Shown here: positions 21,745 to 34,700 of the stretch, one piece after another | Numbering within the stretch: position 1 is the stretch's first letter | How the letters are laid out: every line of letters begins with the position of its first letter | Assembly: GCA_030063045.1 (NCBI GenBank) | Contig: JAQSEB010000159.1 | Span: 558,001-622,000 of the forward strand | DNA: 64,000 nt | Origin: Pratylenchus scribneri | Lineage: Eukaryota; Nematoda; Chromadorea; Rhabditida; Pratylenchidae | Direction of reading: 5' to 3' | Made by a program: the position numbers and the translations under genes | The notes under the pieces: model-generated | Database searches by the model: none | Seen by the model: only the letters and a program-made list of their open reading frames with translations | What the model was told of the DNA's origin: nothing

Positions 21745-24500
21745 TATTAATAAATATCCCAAAATTAGATCCGAAATTATTTTATGAGTCTTACCCAATC
21801 CATATATTTATGGTATAATAAAATTTACTAACTAGCAAGTAAAAAATAATGAAAATTGTTTTACTAATTAGAATATATTCTGGCAACTAATTTGTTAAAT
21901 TCTTTAACATTTATCTGGTGAATTTTAAGATTTACCATATCAATCATGATTAAATTTATGATTTTGAATAGTCAATGTTATATTTTAAATTTAATTATAA
22001 ATTTTTATATTTTATTTATTTTAAAAAGCAGGCAGGCAAAGACAATTTGGCGGATGGATGTTTGAGCCTGATGGCCGGCGAATTGATGGAAAAAGACCCG
22101 GATTCATTTAATGCTAAGAAACCCGTTCAACGATTCGTCAACTATGGATTGATCGGTTCTATTGTTACAATTCAACTTTCTCAGTAAGAAAAATTCAGAA
22201 CTCAAAATTATGCCAAAAAGTCAAAATCCAAAATATCAAAAATTAAAAAAAAATATGGAAAATGACCAAAAATATGATATCAATTCTTTAAAAAAATAAA
22301 GATATTTATTAATCTGTCCAGAATATAATTTCATACATTGATCACGTTAACATCCATTTTTTGAAAATGAAAAGATCGAATAATTTTGATAAAAAATCTT
22401 TTAAATTTTTTTTCTAAATTAAATTGAAATTCATTCTTCTTTATAAAAATTAAATTTTTACATCCCATCCCACTCCTCCTGAACCAATTTTTTTCAGTTT
22501 CCTTTTATAATATTTAAATAAGTTATTTATATTTATATCTCCGCTTTATTTTTGAAAATTAATATAATTTTATTTGAATATAATTATAATTGGAAAATAA
22601 ATTTTTTCAGGTATGAAGAAATTTGGAAAAATGGTAAAAAGCTTTTTGGTGAGATTACTTTTGGTGCATTGTCCTCGAGCTGGAGCTGTAATGGTTGGAA
22701 TTTCCTGGAAAATGTATGTAAATAATAATAATTTTTGAATTTTAATTGATATATTTTTAGGATTTTTCCACACAGCAATTTTATAAAATAAAAATTAAGT
22801 AAAAAATTATATATATTGGCGAACATTTTAACATTCATATTTTAAAAAAAAATTTAGGGCCATAGAATAAAATATAATAAAAAAGTATAGCTAGTTGATA
22901 AAGAAATTATATAATAGTTTTGACCACATTTTATAGCCACAAAGTTATTCCCTTTTCAACAACAATAAATGTTTATATCTGTTTTCTTAAATTGGTTAAT
23001 TTTTCTAAAATATATCTCCAATTTATTTTCAGGATCCAGATATAAATGGGTCGACATCTTCAGCAACATATTGGTCTTTCAAGATAAATTCAATTGAAGG
23101 ACTTAAAAATGTAACTGGACAGAATGCAATAATTGATACAACCACACAAATTATTGGAGTGCCTTGGGCGCATTGGGATGCAATGCAAAATTACTTCTTC
23201 GATAATAATAAAGTAACTAATTTTTAAATTATAAAATTAATTAACTCATTTAAAATATTATTAGATTTCTATTTATTTCAAATTTCTTAACGATCAATTA
23301 AATAAAAATTAACAATATTAAATTCAATTTAAAAAGGGAATCGTCACATCAGCGGGAAATGGCGACGGCCTTCCCAGATTCAATTGTGCTGATGCCAATT
23401 TAAATAAACTGAAAAAAATGCGCGCATTTCGTTTCAGCACAAACAATCTTTGGTATACGATACCATCAATTGCACTTGTTAAACAGGTAAACTTGATAAG
23501 CACTGAATAAAATTTATTATAAATTAATAAATATTTTTTTAAAAAAGATATTTTTTTCTCAATAATTTTTAACAATAAGTTTTTTGATTATTTGTGTTAA
23601 TTTATGGCAGGATAGGAATTATAAAATCTGATATCTGATATGTGATTTCAAAAATATTTTCATCATGAAAAATTAAAAAAATAGATGTTGTAAAAAAATA
23701 AATTTAATTCATCAATGCAAAAAAATAATAATCATTTTTTATTATAAGATAAAAGCACATTTTTGTAAACGGTTTAAATCAATTATATTTTTAAAAGATT
23801 TAATTTTAATTTAATTTCATGTATTTTAAAAATGCATTTGAAATAAAAATATAATTTTATCATAAATTATTAAAAAAATAAAAATTTACTGAATTTATAA
23901 ATATAGATTAACGAAAATGAATGCCAAATTTTGATTGGGAAAAATGCCGAACAAAGTGACCAGCGTTGGCATTTCGGTGTACCTTTTTTGCGTAGTCATT
24001 GTGTTGCTAAGGAATTTGACACCTATGGGAGAATGTGGTTCAGTGGTGGCGTGCGCAGTGGTTAGTTTATATTTATTATATTTTAATTGAATTTTGACAA
24101 TTGTTATTATACGGCTGGACGATTTAATTTAAAAAATTTCGATCCATTCCTACAAGCTCAATATTAAGTTTATTTATCTAATTTTTAGCTAAAAATCCAA
24201 AATCCGTTTATTACCTTTTTTAAAGTTTGATCATTATATTGAGGATATATAAAAAATGATATTAATAAAATGTAACAATTCAGAAAAACAGATACATAAA
24301 TTCCAGATTTTATTATTTTTCAAAATTTATCCCAACATAAATATTATTGTAATAAAAAATATTAGATAAAATAATTTTCAGAGGATTTGCCAAAAAGCAA
24401 TGCCAATGCCACATTTTTGTCCAATTTGATGATATGGATATGGTCAACATTTATTACATTGAATTTTTCATTCAATTATATTTCAAAATTTTTGAATTAA
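19568..24500 (+). CDS. Secreted pepsin-like (A1) protein with both catalytic motifs altered; predicted pseudoprotease
   Basis: Ten exons: 19568-19754, 20775-20967, 21460-21550, 21605-21691, 22032-22183, 22611-22713, 23033-23212, 23337-23486, 23907-24060 and 24382-24500; every junction keeps frame (471 aa). A signal peptide opens the protein (PIVTAFYLLLFKNLLLANYI). Pepsin-fold marks: FDVMLSTIHPRTF at 75-87, where active enzymes have the pattern F-D-V-x-L-D-T-G-S; FGEITFGAL; YWSFKINSIEG; AIIDTTTQIIGVP, with Asp306, where D-T-G-T-S is expected; LWYTIP; and WHFGVPFLRSHCVAKEF near the C-terminus. Asp of the first motif is Ser80 and Gly of the second is Thr308, so proteolysis is unlikely. The last exon is EDLPKSNANA plus about 25 hydrophobic residues, like a GPI signal or membrane anchor. 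A TTTTTAG acceptor at 19,523 could receive a spliced leader. Confidence 0.8.
20140..20469. mobile_element. hAT-type MITE, 330 bp, with exact 8-bp target-site duplication
   Basis: Begins CAGGGCTGCCAG and ends CTGACAGCCCTG, as terminal inverted repeats. It is flanked by TCTCCTCC at 20132-20139 and again at 20470-20477. The interior is rich in C-runs (TTGCCCCC and AATGCCCCCT repeats) and has no ORF. It sits in intron 1 of the 19.5-24.5 kb gene. CAGGG ends and 8-bp duplications are typical of hAT elements. Confidence 0.9.
21105..21450. mobile_element. Foldback/MITE-like palindrome in intron 2
   Basis: The central arms are TTGTAGATCTCATCGAGATG and CGTCTTGATGAGATCTACAA. Outer arms carry the pair AAACCGTTTTAGAC and GTCTAAAACCGG. 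A related element sits in an astacin intron at about 5520-5735. No ORF. Confidence 0.55.
21704..21745. repeat. (ATT)n microsatellite
   Basis: About 14 uninterrupted ATT units within intron 4 of the 19.5-24.5 kb gene. Confidence 0.85.
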
Positions 24501-25674
24501 TATTTGAAAATTTTAACAAAAAATTCCAATTGAATAAAATGAATTCTTACATTATATTGCCATTTATATTAAAGTGTATTTTTAATTTTATAATAAAGAA
24601 AAAATATATGATTATAATTTTATATGAGAGAACACTATTATTAATATTTAAATTTCGAGATGAATAAATAAATTATTAAATTGTCTAATTGAATATTTAG
24701 TTTTACTATTTTTGCCATTAGACAAAGATTATAGATAATTTATTTTAGAGGAACGGATTCAAATATAATGGAATGTATGGGAAATAATTTAAATTTATAT
24801 TTTTGCGAAATCAACAATTAAAGTTGCTTGTTAGATATTTTTCTTATTATTTTCTGCTTTTCTTTTTTTATTTCTATTTTCAAGCAAAAGAAATATATTT
24901 TATTCGTCCAGTTGCTGGTGGATTATATATAAAAATTATTAAAATTCACTCCCCTTTTCGAAATTTTTTCAATTTAAAAATCACATAATCAACAATTTTA
25001 TCATCAAATAAATGTTATTCGCTGTGAATTTTTGTTTAAAAAGGGGATTGGCTCCAAGTGAAAATAAATTATTTTTTTTTAATTACTTCCTGTTGTCAGA
25101 TTATTTTTTATGTGTGTAAATAAAATAAGTTATTTCACATCCGTTTTGGAAATTTTATCAATTAGAATTTATGCTATCATATTTTCAATATGTTATCATC
25201 AAAAATAATTCCTTTAGTCGCCCTATTTGATGCAAAAAAGACGGAATGGCTTCAAGCAAAAATAAGTCTTTTGAGTATTTTCTGATCTATTAAATATTAT
25301 CAAACACTCAGAAAGAACTGAACTATAAATTTTTATTGAACAATTCATAAATATTATTTCATTCATTTCAATTTAATTGGGTAAAAAAATAATTAAAAAT
25401 TTTCAAAAAAGGGAATTGGTTTGATTTAATGAAAGAAAGTAATATATTTAGAAAATCAGAATAATAATTTTTTTCAAAATTAATTAATAATTATTAAAAC
25501 TATGAGAAAATCCGCTGATTTTGGATTATTGTACTCATAATTAAATAAATCAAATTAATCCCCTTTTATTGTATCCATTTTAAATATCTCAATAAATTTG
25601 CATTTCATTTGGGGCAATATTCGAAATATTTTAAAATATTTATTTTCAGAGAAAAATATCACATAAGTAGCACA
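24501..25674. other. Spacer between the two complete pseudoprotease genes
   Basis: Holds two copies of the 110-130 bp repeat (24,945-25,060 and 25,138-25,262), matching the spacer after the truncated copy. A strong TTTTCAG acceptor at 25,643-25,649 lies 26 bp before the next start codon and is a candidate trans-splice site. Confidence 0.5.
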
Positions 25675-28600
25675 ATGCCTCAGACTCCTCTCTTTTATTT
25701 TCGCTTATTCAAATTTTTACTCTTCTATTACTCTTGTGTCAATGCATATGAGCCCCGGCTTTTTATACAAGATGTTCTATTTGACTTGGATTATGGCGGA
25801 TTACATACATATAAAGAAATTAATACAATTCGCTTTGGTACATTTTTCAAAACACCTGAAGGTAAAATCCACTAAAATTATTCTTTTAAAAATGATAAAT
25901 TATTTTAAAGAAAATATTTGTTCGCTCAACAATTACACTGGTTGTTTTGATGTAATGTTGAGCACAATTCATCCAAGAACATTTGTTTTGGATGGTCGAC
26001 CGGAAAAATGTGAAAATGAGAGCATCGATGGTGATAATGCGACCATCCCGAACAATTTTTGCAAAACTCATCCACACCGTTTCAATCCTGAGTAAGTGGT
26101 GCCAATTTTACAATTATTGAATAGCTTAAATTCTCTATTAGTAGCCTCGGGGCTTATATATTTCAGAGTCCCTCCAAGGTGACTTTTATTAGAGTGGTAA
26201 CGGTTCTTTTCGGTTTGTTACACCCCCACCAAAAATGCCCTTGATCTCCCCTTATATTTCCTTGGTAAAAGTGGGTAATGCTTTATCAAAATGGCAAAAT
26301 ATAACGAAATTGATGTCAGATTCTTGTTCTACGCCCAGAATTACCCAGTATGATGTGATTTTCATCATTTTTAGTGCGGGTGGAGGGCGGTGTAACAAAA
26401 CCGAAAAGTACCGTGGTAATTTCTACTAGAGTGTTAGCTTCTAATAGAAAATTTATGGTTTCTATATATATCTACATTTTGACACGATTAGATATAATTT
26501 CTAAATCAAACGAATGAAATCAAAACACAGGATAATTAATAATAACAAATTTTTAAAATTATTTTGTGAATTAATTCTCTTCTTGAAGTTCGTAGCTGAA
26601 GCCTGAGGGTCTTTCCAGATCTATTAACTTAATTGGTAGTGGGCTTATTAGCTTCTGTTGCTTAGGAGTCGGATTCGATCCTCAGTCAGTTGTATTTTTC
26701 TAATACAAATTCATTTAAATTTTTTGTCATCACAAAATGTAATTCTTTGCCTATTTTCAATTCAGTCAATCATTATCAATGCGTCGTGGTGAGCCGATTC
26801 CAATCATAAATCCACTTGATGGAAATGAAATTGGCATTCGTGTGCAAGATTATTTGCAAGTAAATAAAATGAGAAAATTATTTACAAAACATTACAATTT
26901 TCAGATTGATGATAATTTGAATTTGTATTGGCAAAAATTTGAGATAATGAACTACAGAGCTGCGTCTCACCCTGATTATTGGGGCATAAAGGTAAGTATA
27001 ATAATAAATAGAGTACGGATTTATATGCACCGAAAAGTGCCAATTTATGCGCATATATATGCACCAAAAAAGACCAAAATATGCAGCAAATATGCCAAAA
27101 AATGCCGAAATATGCACAAAATTAAATTGATTTTTTTAGATTTTAAATGTCAAAAAATGATAAAAAAAAAATTTATTGAAATAAAAATTAATGATTCGTT
27201 GCTTAAAATTCCAAAAAAAAAATAAATTTCAATTTTTTTGTACTCTTTAAAAAATTGAATTTTTGATCCTTAAATTTGGTGACATTTTAATATTCAAGAA
27301 CATTTTTCTCTCTAATTTTCTATAAATTTTCTAATTAAAATAAAAAAATTTCCCGTAAAATACTATTCTAACTTAAATTTTTTATAAATTTTATCCAAAA
27401 AATTAACAGAATAAAAAAATTTTTTTAAAAATTTCGAAATTTTCTCTAAAAATTGGCAAAAATTCTCGAATTTTGGGAAAATATGCACTATATATACAAC
27501 ATGAAATTTCCAAAATATGTCAAAATATGAACTTTGAAACCGGTTTAAAACCATTTATTTGGACCTAAAAACACTTTTACACACTCCCAAAGGGTTTGCA
27601 TATGCGCATACAAAATATGCATTTCCATAAAAATCCGTATTCAAGTAATAAATTTAAAATATCTTTTATTCAAAATTAAATTATTCAAAAAAATTCTGAT
27701 GAAATTGCAGGCATCAGGCAAAAACAATTTGGCGGATGGATGTTTGAGCTTGATGACCGGTGAATTGCCAGAACATGACCCAAATTCATTTGATAATTAT
27801 TTTTCCAAACCAATTCATCGATTCGTGAGAGATGGATTGATCGGTTCCATGGTTACAATTGATCTTACTAAACCGTAAGGAAAAAATTAAATTCAAATTA
27901 TGGCAAAATTTTTCTAAGCCCTAAATACACATAATATAAATGCCCAAAAATATGGTTTTCATTTTTTCTTAAATAATTAAAAAAATATTAATTTCTCATG
28001 TCCATTTTTGAAATGAATCATCGAAATAAAATCCCATTTAAAAATGTAACATATAATTTTACATAAAATATATTCTTAATTAGCAAACTAAATTTCTCAG
28101 AAATAATGGTAAAATTTGGAAAAATGGCGAAATTCTTTTTGGTCACATCATATTTGGTGCTTTATCTGAGAGCTGGAGCTGTAATGGGTGGCATTTTTTG
28201 GAAGAGGTTAGTGTGTTGTAAACATTATTAAATGCCAATATATTTTATGAATTAAAAAATTTAAAAACAAATTAAAAATATAAATAATAATAAATTTAAT
28301 ATTTTATTAAAATATTTTTAGGCCATTACTTTGACATAAGTGTTACAGAATTAGTTTTAATAAAAAAAATACATATAAATATAGTCAAGAACTTATATGA
28401 ATAATTTTTGGCTCAATCAGTTATATGGTCTCAAAAATATAACATTTTTCGACCCGAAAGATTTTTGCCAAAATCAGTGTTTTTTTGCCAAAAAAAAGTT
28501 TATCTAATTTTTATAATATTATAATTCAAATTTATTATTAGGATGAAAAACTAAATGGGTCAACATCTCCTGGTGCAACATCGTCTGGTGCTTATTGGTC

Positions 28601-30935
28601 TTTCAAGATGGATTCAATTGAAGGAATTGGAAATTTAACAACGGAACACCCGAATGCAATAATTGATACAACTACAGAAATAATTGGAGTGCCCCGGGAA
28701 CATTGGGATGCAATTCAAAATTATTTCTTCGATAATAAAACTGTAATAAATTTTTAAATTATTTACAGCTTAATTTAAAATTTAATATTAATTTCAAACC
28801 AATAAATTAGGCAATAATAATATTTTAATTTTAAATATTTTAATTAAATTTCATTCACACAGATAATTAAAATATCATCGGAAAATGACAGTCTTCCAAA
28901 ATTCAATTGTGCCGATTTAAAGTTGAATAAAATTCCTGCATTTCGTTTCAGTTCAAATAATCTTTGGTACACCATCCCACCAATTGATCTTGTTAAAAAG
29001 GTAAATGCATAAAACGCATAATAAAATTCATTAGGTAAATAATAATATTATTTTGGTATTAATAATATTTTTATAACAATTTTTGGTCACTTTTTTTTTT
29101 GAAAATAAATATCTTTTTCAAATTTTGCCATTAAATTAATTATATAAATTTATTTATTCATTGGGCCAAAAATAATAAAAATTTTATTATCATGATTTAA
29201 ATCTACAATAAATTCTATAGAAGATTCAGAGTAAATTATTTTATTTCCTGTAAGATAAAATTATTTAAAAATTTATAAATTCAATCAATGTTTATTTAGA
29301 TGGACGAAAATGAATGCCAACTTTTGATTGGAAAAAATGCCGAACAAAATGATCAGTGTTGGCATTTTGGTGTACCATTTTTGCGCAGTCATTGTGTTGC
29401 CAAAGATTTTTCCGCATATGGATCTACAAGAATGTGGTTTAGTGGTGGTTTGCCCATCGTGACCATTGGTTAGTTTATCAAAATTGGAGGATAGACATTT
29501 ACTCATTTAATGACTTGACATAGGCAATTTAATTTAATTATTTCAAACATTTTCGTCTTAAATTGATTTTATAATTTAAATTCATTTTTTACAAAGACCG
29601 ATTTTGTTATTTGCATTTGTTTTGTAAAATTTAATTTAGGCATAGATGAGTGATATAAATTGATGGGTTGGCCGACACTTGCGGACAAAATGGTCTGGTG
29701 CTGAAGGTGGTAAAGCTGGAGTGGCATTGTTTATAGGATATTATTAAGCATAAAATTAGCTACAAAATGACATCAAAAGCACTGGCCTATGTTGAATATT
29801 CACCGAATTATGGCCAAAAAACCGACAAAATCGCAATTTTAATTAAATCAACGGTTTTTTGGCCATAACTCGGTGAATATTCAACATTTGACCAAAACTT
29901 TTGATGTCATTTTGTAGCTAATTTTATGTCTAATAAAATGCTATAAACAATGCCACTCCCCAGCTTTACCACATTCGGCTCCAGACAGTTTCGTCCGCAA
30001 GTGTCGTGTCCGCAAGTGTCGCAGTACGAAATTGGTAATCCTTGGGAATTGCGGTCCAAAAAAAAATTTTTTTGAATTTTCAAAAATTGATTTCTGGGGG
30101 TTTTCTAGGGCATAGAATACGATTCTGACATTCTTTATGTCATATTTTGCCATCTTGGTAAGATAATGCCGACTTTTGTCAATAAAAAGTAAAGGGGGGA
30201 CCAAGGCCAATTTTCAAAATATTTTTAATATAGTCGTATTATAGCTCAATTGACGCGGCTCGGCGAGCTGAATCTAATGGTACCACTTTTATTATGTAAT
30301 ACTTCGATTTAGACAAGTTATGAGCAAAATAAAAATTTATCTTGGTAAGGTATTTAGACTCTAACTTGAGCGAAACGCAATATTATGAAATAAAAGTGGT
30401 AACATTAGATTCAGCTCGCCGAACCACGTCGATTGAGATATAATACGACTATATTAAAAATATTTTGAAAATTGGCCTTGGTTCACCCTTTACTTTTTCT
30501 TGGTAAAAGTCGGCAATATCTTACCAAGATGGTAAGATATGACAAAATGGATGTCCGATTCGTGTTCTACGCCCCCGAAAACCCCCAGAAACCAATTTTT
30601 GAAAATTCAAAAAAAAATTTGGGACCGCAATTCCCAAGGATTACCATGAAATTGATGATGTTGGGTCAAATGAATCTATGATTAGAATATTGAGGATGTC
30701 TAGAAACTGATATCTCCAAAATTAAACAATTAAGACAAAAAAATTATAGAATTTACCAATTTCAGACATAAATATCATTGCAATAAAAAATATTACATAA
30801 AATAATCAATTTTTAGAAGATTTACCAAAAAGCGATGCAAATGGCATGTTGCCTTACAATTGGATTATATGGATTTTGTCAACAATTATTACATTTAATT
30901 TTTCACTCATTCACATTTTTAAATTTGTCAATTAA
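25675..30935 (+). CDS. Second complete secreted pepsin-like pseudoprotease
   Basis: Ten exons at the same positions and phases as its neighbour: 25675-25861, 25911-26091, 26766-26859, 26905-26991, 27711-27874, 28101-28206, 28542-28742, 28863-29000, 29300-29468 and 30817-30935 (481 aa). It has a signal peptide (MPQTPLFYFRLFKFLLFYYS). The N-lobe motif is again FDVMLSTIHPRTF (Ser80 in place of Asp) and the C-lobe motif is AIIDTTTEIIGVP. WHFGVPFLRSHCVAKDF and FRFSSNNLWYTIPPID mark the C-lobe. The tail is EDLPKSDANG followed by a hydrophobic stretch ending FVN. That both copies share the same loss, with exons still fully open, argues for a conserved non-catalytic role rather than decay. Introns 2, 4 and 9 have grown by transposon insertion. 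Substrate or partner unknown. Confidence 0.8.
26130..26452. mobile_element. MITE with about 45 bp inverted termini
   Basis: The left arm holds AGAGTGGTAACGG, CTTTTCGGTTTGTTACACC and CCCACC. The right arm holds the reverse order, GGTGGAGGGCGGTGTAAC, CCGAAAAGTACCG and CTAGAGTG. The interior shares CTTGGTAAAAGT...GGTAATG with the element at 30,034-30,645. It lies in intron 2 of the second pseudoprotease gene. Confidence 0.65.
26615..26697 (+). repeat. Degenerate tRNA-like sequence
   Basis: TTAACTTAATTGGTAG resembles an A box, and GGATTCGATCC is a close B box about 45 bp downstream. The arms do not fold into a full cloverleaf. Intronic, so probably a pol III-derived repeat. Confidence 0.3.
27011..27648. 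mobile_element. Inserted element with short inverted ends in intron 4
   Basis: Bounded by GTACGGATTT on the left and AAAATCCGTAT on the right. The segment explains why this intron is 719 bp against 340 bp in the paralogue. Inside, it repeats ATATGCACCAAAA-like words near both ends. No coding capacity. Confidence 0.5.
29672..30022. mobile_element. Foldback MITE, family A, copy 1
   Basis: Near-palindromic, about 350 bp. Ends CGACACTTGCGGAC and its inverse; arms carry GGTAAAGCTGGAGTGGC, TTAGCTACAAAATGACATCA and TTGAATATTCACCGA. Related copies lie at 36,283-36,640 and 37,700-38,030. Confidence 0.75.
30034..30645. mobile_element. Long-palindrome MITE, family B
   Basis: Two arms of more than 250 bp. 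It begins GGTAATCCTTGGGAATTGCG and ends with the inverse. It is flanked by ACGAAATT and ATGAAATT, a 7 of 8 match that looks like a target-site duplication. Short ORFs in its arms (starting MALVPPLLF on the minus strand and MALVHPLLF on the plus strand) mirror each other and are not genes. A small relative sits at 35,330-35,516. Confidence 0.75.
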
Positions 30936-31745
30936 ATTTGAATATTTTGAAATAAATGCTATTTTTGCTGAGCTAAAATTGACTATCTATAAAATTAAAA
31001 AATTGCTAAATATTCAATATTGAATCAATCACCTTAATTTCACATTGAGTCTAGTCCAAAAATAATGCATTTTTGGATGTTGGTTTAAGTGTTCAATGAT
31101 TATGATGCTCCGTCATCAAAATTGGTGGAATTGAATTTGAATAATATTGAATTGAATAAAATTATTCATTTATATTCTTAATAGTTTATACATAAAAATA
31201 ACTAATAACATAATTTTCAAAATACTTTTTTTTGGAAAAAAAAATTAGACAACAATTTAATTAAAGTTCACTTGTTGAAATTGAAACCTCCTATTTGTAT
31301 TCATTGTCTTTTGTATACTTTAATTTAAAATCTGGAAGCATTCTTTTTTTTATATTCCTTTAAAATCAAGAAGCTTATTTACATTCTGAAAATTATTAAA
31401 TTTATTTTTAAGTCAAAATTTTGTTTAAATTAAAAAAGGCAAAACCAATTTATCAATAATTTAAAATATATAAAATTTACAAAAATTTTAAATATCAATT
31501 ACCAAATCAAAATTCTTTTTTAAAAAATATTTAAAAATTCCAAGAATATCAAAATAATTTTAAAATAATTTAAAAATTCCGAAATATGAAAAATTAAACT
31601 TAAAGAGAAAGAATAATAATTAATAGTTTTAAAATAATAATATTTCTGCTCCCATCATCATTTGAATATAGAATTTTCATCCGAAAAAATTTAAAATGTC
31701 AAACACATTTCTCTTCGATTTCAATCCTTGAACAATGTTTACTTG
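30936..31745. other. Convergent AT-rich spacer
   Basis: About 800 bp between the 3' end of the pseudoprotease array (plus) and the 3' end of the RRM-related family (minus). No feature beyond A/T-rich runs. Confidence 0.5.
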
Positions 31746-34700
31746 CTATTGTGGTTTTTTCCCCTTTCCTTGTTTTGCTGATGATTTTGCCCCAATTGAG
31801 GCCGGTTTAGCGCCTAAAATGCCCTTCCCAGTGGTTTTTGGTGGGATTATCTCGCCCATTTCCATTTGTTGTTGTTCAATGTTTTTATGGTGTTCAGCAG
31901 CAGTAGCAACATTTGATTTTCCAGCTAAAAAAGAGAAGAGGGTATTTAATTTATTAATTTTTGAATGGTATTTATTTTGGCGAAAAAAATATTGAAAATG
32001 GCGAAAAAAGTATAGGGCGAAAACATTATTCCGATTTAGTGGTTTGTCCTTGACCCTCAAATCATATACCCAATCGATAGAACTCGTCAATACGCGTCGA
32101 TTAGCATATATTTTATCGTGATTTGATCAAAAATTAAGGGTTTTAAACCACTTAAACCTTTATACGGGGTTTGGTTTTGATGATTTTGAGATGGAAGCAA
32201 CTGCTTGGTTCTAATTAAATGGATTGATCATCTATAAAATTCATTAAATTTCTTACTCCGAATATTTTTTCTTTTATTAAAAATAAATTCAAAATTCTAT
32301 AATATTTTTTAAAGTTTGACAAATTTTTATAAAATTTTTTTAATTACTTTGTTCCTGCTGTTCATCCTTTTCAACCATATCTGACCATCTTTCTTTTTTG
32401 ATGTTAACATTACTTTGGGGTGTTTGCAAAACTTCGAGGTAAGATTTTTTGGGTGCTTCTACAGGGATATGGAATTCATGATTTTTTATTGGGTCAAGAA
32501 CACTTTCTTTTGCATTCTTATCTTCTTGACCTTTTGACGCCGCGAGGGTCGACGAACCTGCTGCTGGAAAAAAAAGCAAACTATTTTTTAAATAATTTGC
32601 TAAAATTATTATCTTACCATGAATAATTCATATATAAATTTGATATTTTGACTTAAATATATATGTGGATTTGGAATTTTTTAAAGGATTATTAGATTTT
32701 AGAACCTTTAATTAGACTCATTATAAAAATTATTAATTGGTTTTATTATTAAATAAGTCTAATTTTGTTTTTAAATATAAGACTAAAAATTATAATTTAA
32801 AATTTATGCTTGATTTATGTCAAAAAATTTTAATTTTTTTAAAATTTAATTATAATTTTTAATTAGGCTTAATTTAATGTAAAAATACGAAAAATATCTT
32901 CCGGATATGAAAAATTTTATTTTGCATCAATATATCCCCCACCCACCAACTTGCCACTTTTCTTGTTTATGAGAAATTTTTAAAAGAATTATGTCAAATT
33001 GAGAATTACATAAATAAGTATAGTAATCAAAATATGGCAAATAATTAGAGAGGGGGGATTATTAGTTAGAAAAAATTGATATAATTATTTAAATATTTTA
33101 CTGTAATTTTCTCAGTTTCTTGAATTTTGTAATAGAAAATTTTTTTGCGTTTTATTGCATTTTAGAATGAAATTATGTAAAAAAATGGTTCAAAAATATG
33201 ACATAAATGCACAAAAACATTAATGATGTGCTTTCTCATTAAATCTGATCGTAATAATAAATAGGTCAACAACTAAAACTGGTCCAAAATTTCATTTTAT
33301 TTTGAAATAAAATTCAAATTTTTTACCAAAATTTTTTTTATCATGCGAAGCTTTTTTCTCGCTCCACTTTGCAATTTCTTCTACTTCTTTTTCTATAATT
33401 GGTTTTTTCATTTTATGATCATCATCGTGATGCGTTTCAATATGGGATTGGGAAGTATTTTGTTGATGTTGTCGGTCACCAATACTGTTACTCTCAATCT
33501 CAACGAGAGGCTCATCAGCAGGCAAATCTTCCAGTACAGAAAAACGGTTATGGCTGGTTGGGCCTTAAAATAAAAATTAGAAGTTTTTCATTAACTTAAA
33601 TATTCATATTTTGAAACTTTTTTCCATATAAAATTATTATAAAATGCCAGCCGGCGTATTAAAATAATTCAATTTTTTTGTTAATTATAGCTTTTTCGAA
33701 GAGTCTTGAACTCCGGGCAACCAAACCAATGGTTTGTGTTAAAAGTCAAAAATTAATAGCCTTTTTAGTCTTAGATTTGAGCTAAAATAAAGCATAAATT
33801 TTAGGTTTTTTTCGTACAATAATTTATTTAAATTTTTGTAAAACTTTTAAGTTATACTCAATTGACATAGACACAATGATTGGTATATCATTTTATAAAT
33901 TTTATTTTTTAAATTTCGAATAAAAATAAACTAAAAAATTTCCAATAAATTTAAATTGAAATATAAAAATTGCCCAAAATTGCCTGTTGCTTGACCAGCA
34001 GTGGACGTTGATTGAGGCGATGGTTTTCCAATTCTTATAGCCGTTCCTGCTAATGCGACCGTTGCATATCCTCTCTCATCTCGAAGTTTATTGAATCTAA
34101 AAAATTATTAAGAATATATAGAATTTAAAGATGTTTCCCCTGACTCCATATAATTCTTTAATTATAAAAAAAAAATCATTTTAAACTCGGATAAAAAGAT
34201 TGTTAATATTACAATATAGCTCTAGACCAGACAGGGCTGGGCAAAATCGAAAACTTAAAAGCGGTACACGGTAAAAAATCTAAAATCAATGTTTCGAAAA
34301 TGGTACGGTAAAATGAGGCCAGAAACATGGTATTTCACGGTTAAATGGTAACGGTAAAATAAAAATTTTTTAAATTTAATTCAATCATAAATTTTGATGT
34401 TATGACGAAGAAAATAAGTTTTTCAACGTTAACAAACTGCTGTCCAGCATTAAAAAAATTTACACGATATGTCCCAAAAAAAGGTAAACGGTAGGTACCC
34501 CACTACCCAACCCTTTCTAGACTCCTCAGTTCACTGTTCTCTCATCATGAATCTTTTGGCGGGACAAAGTTGATTCAAATAATTTCTTCAGAAGGGCAGA
34601 CTAAGTAATTAACCGATAGACCCGGCTAAATTTGATTTTTTTATCCCAATCCCACCTATTAATCAATAGTATAAGAACAAATAAAAATTATTTTAAAAAA

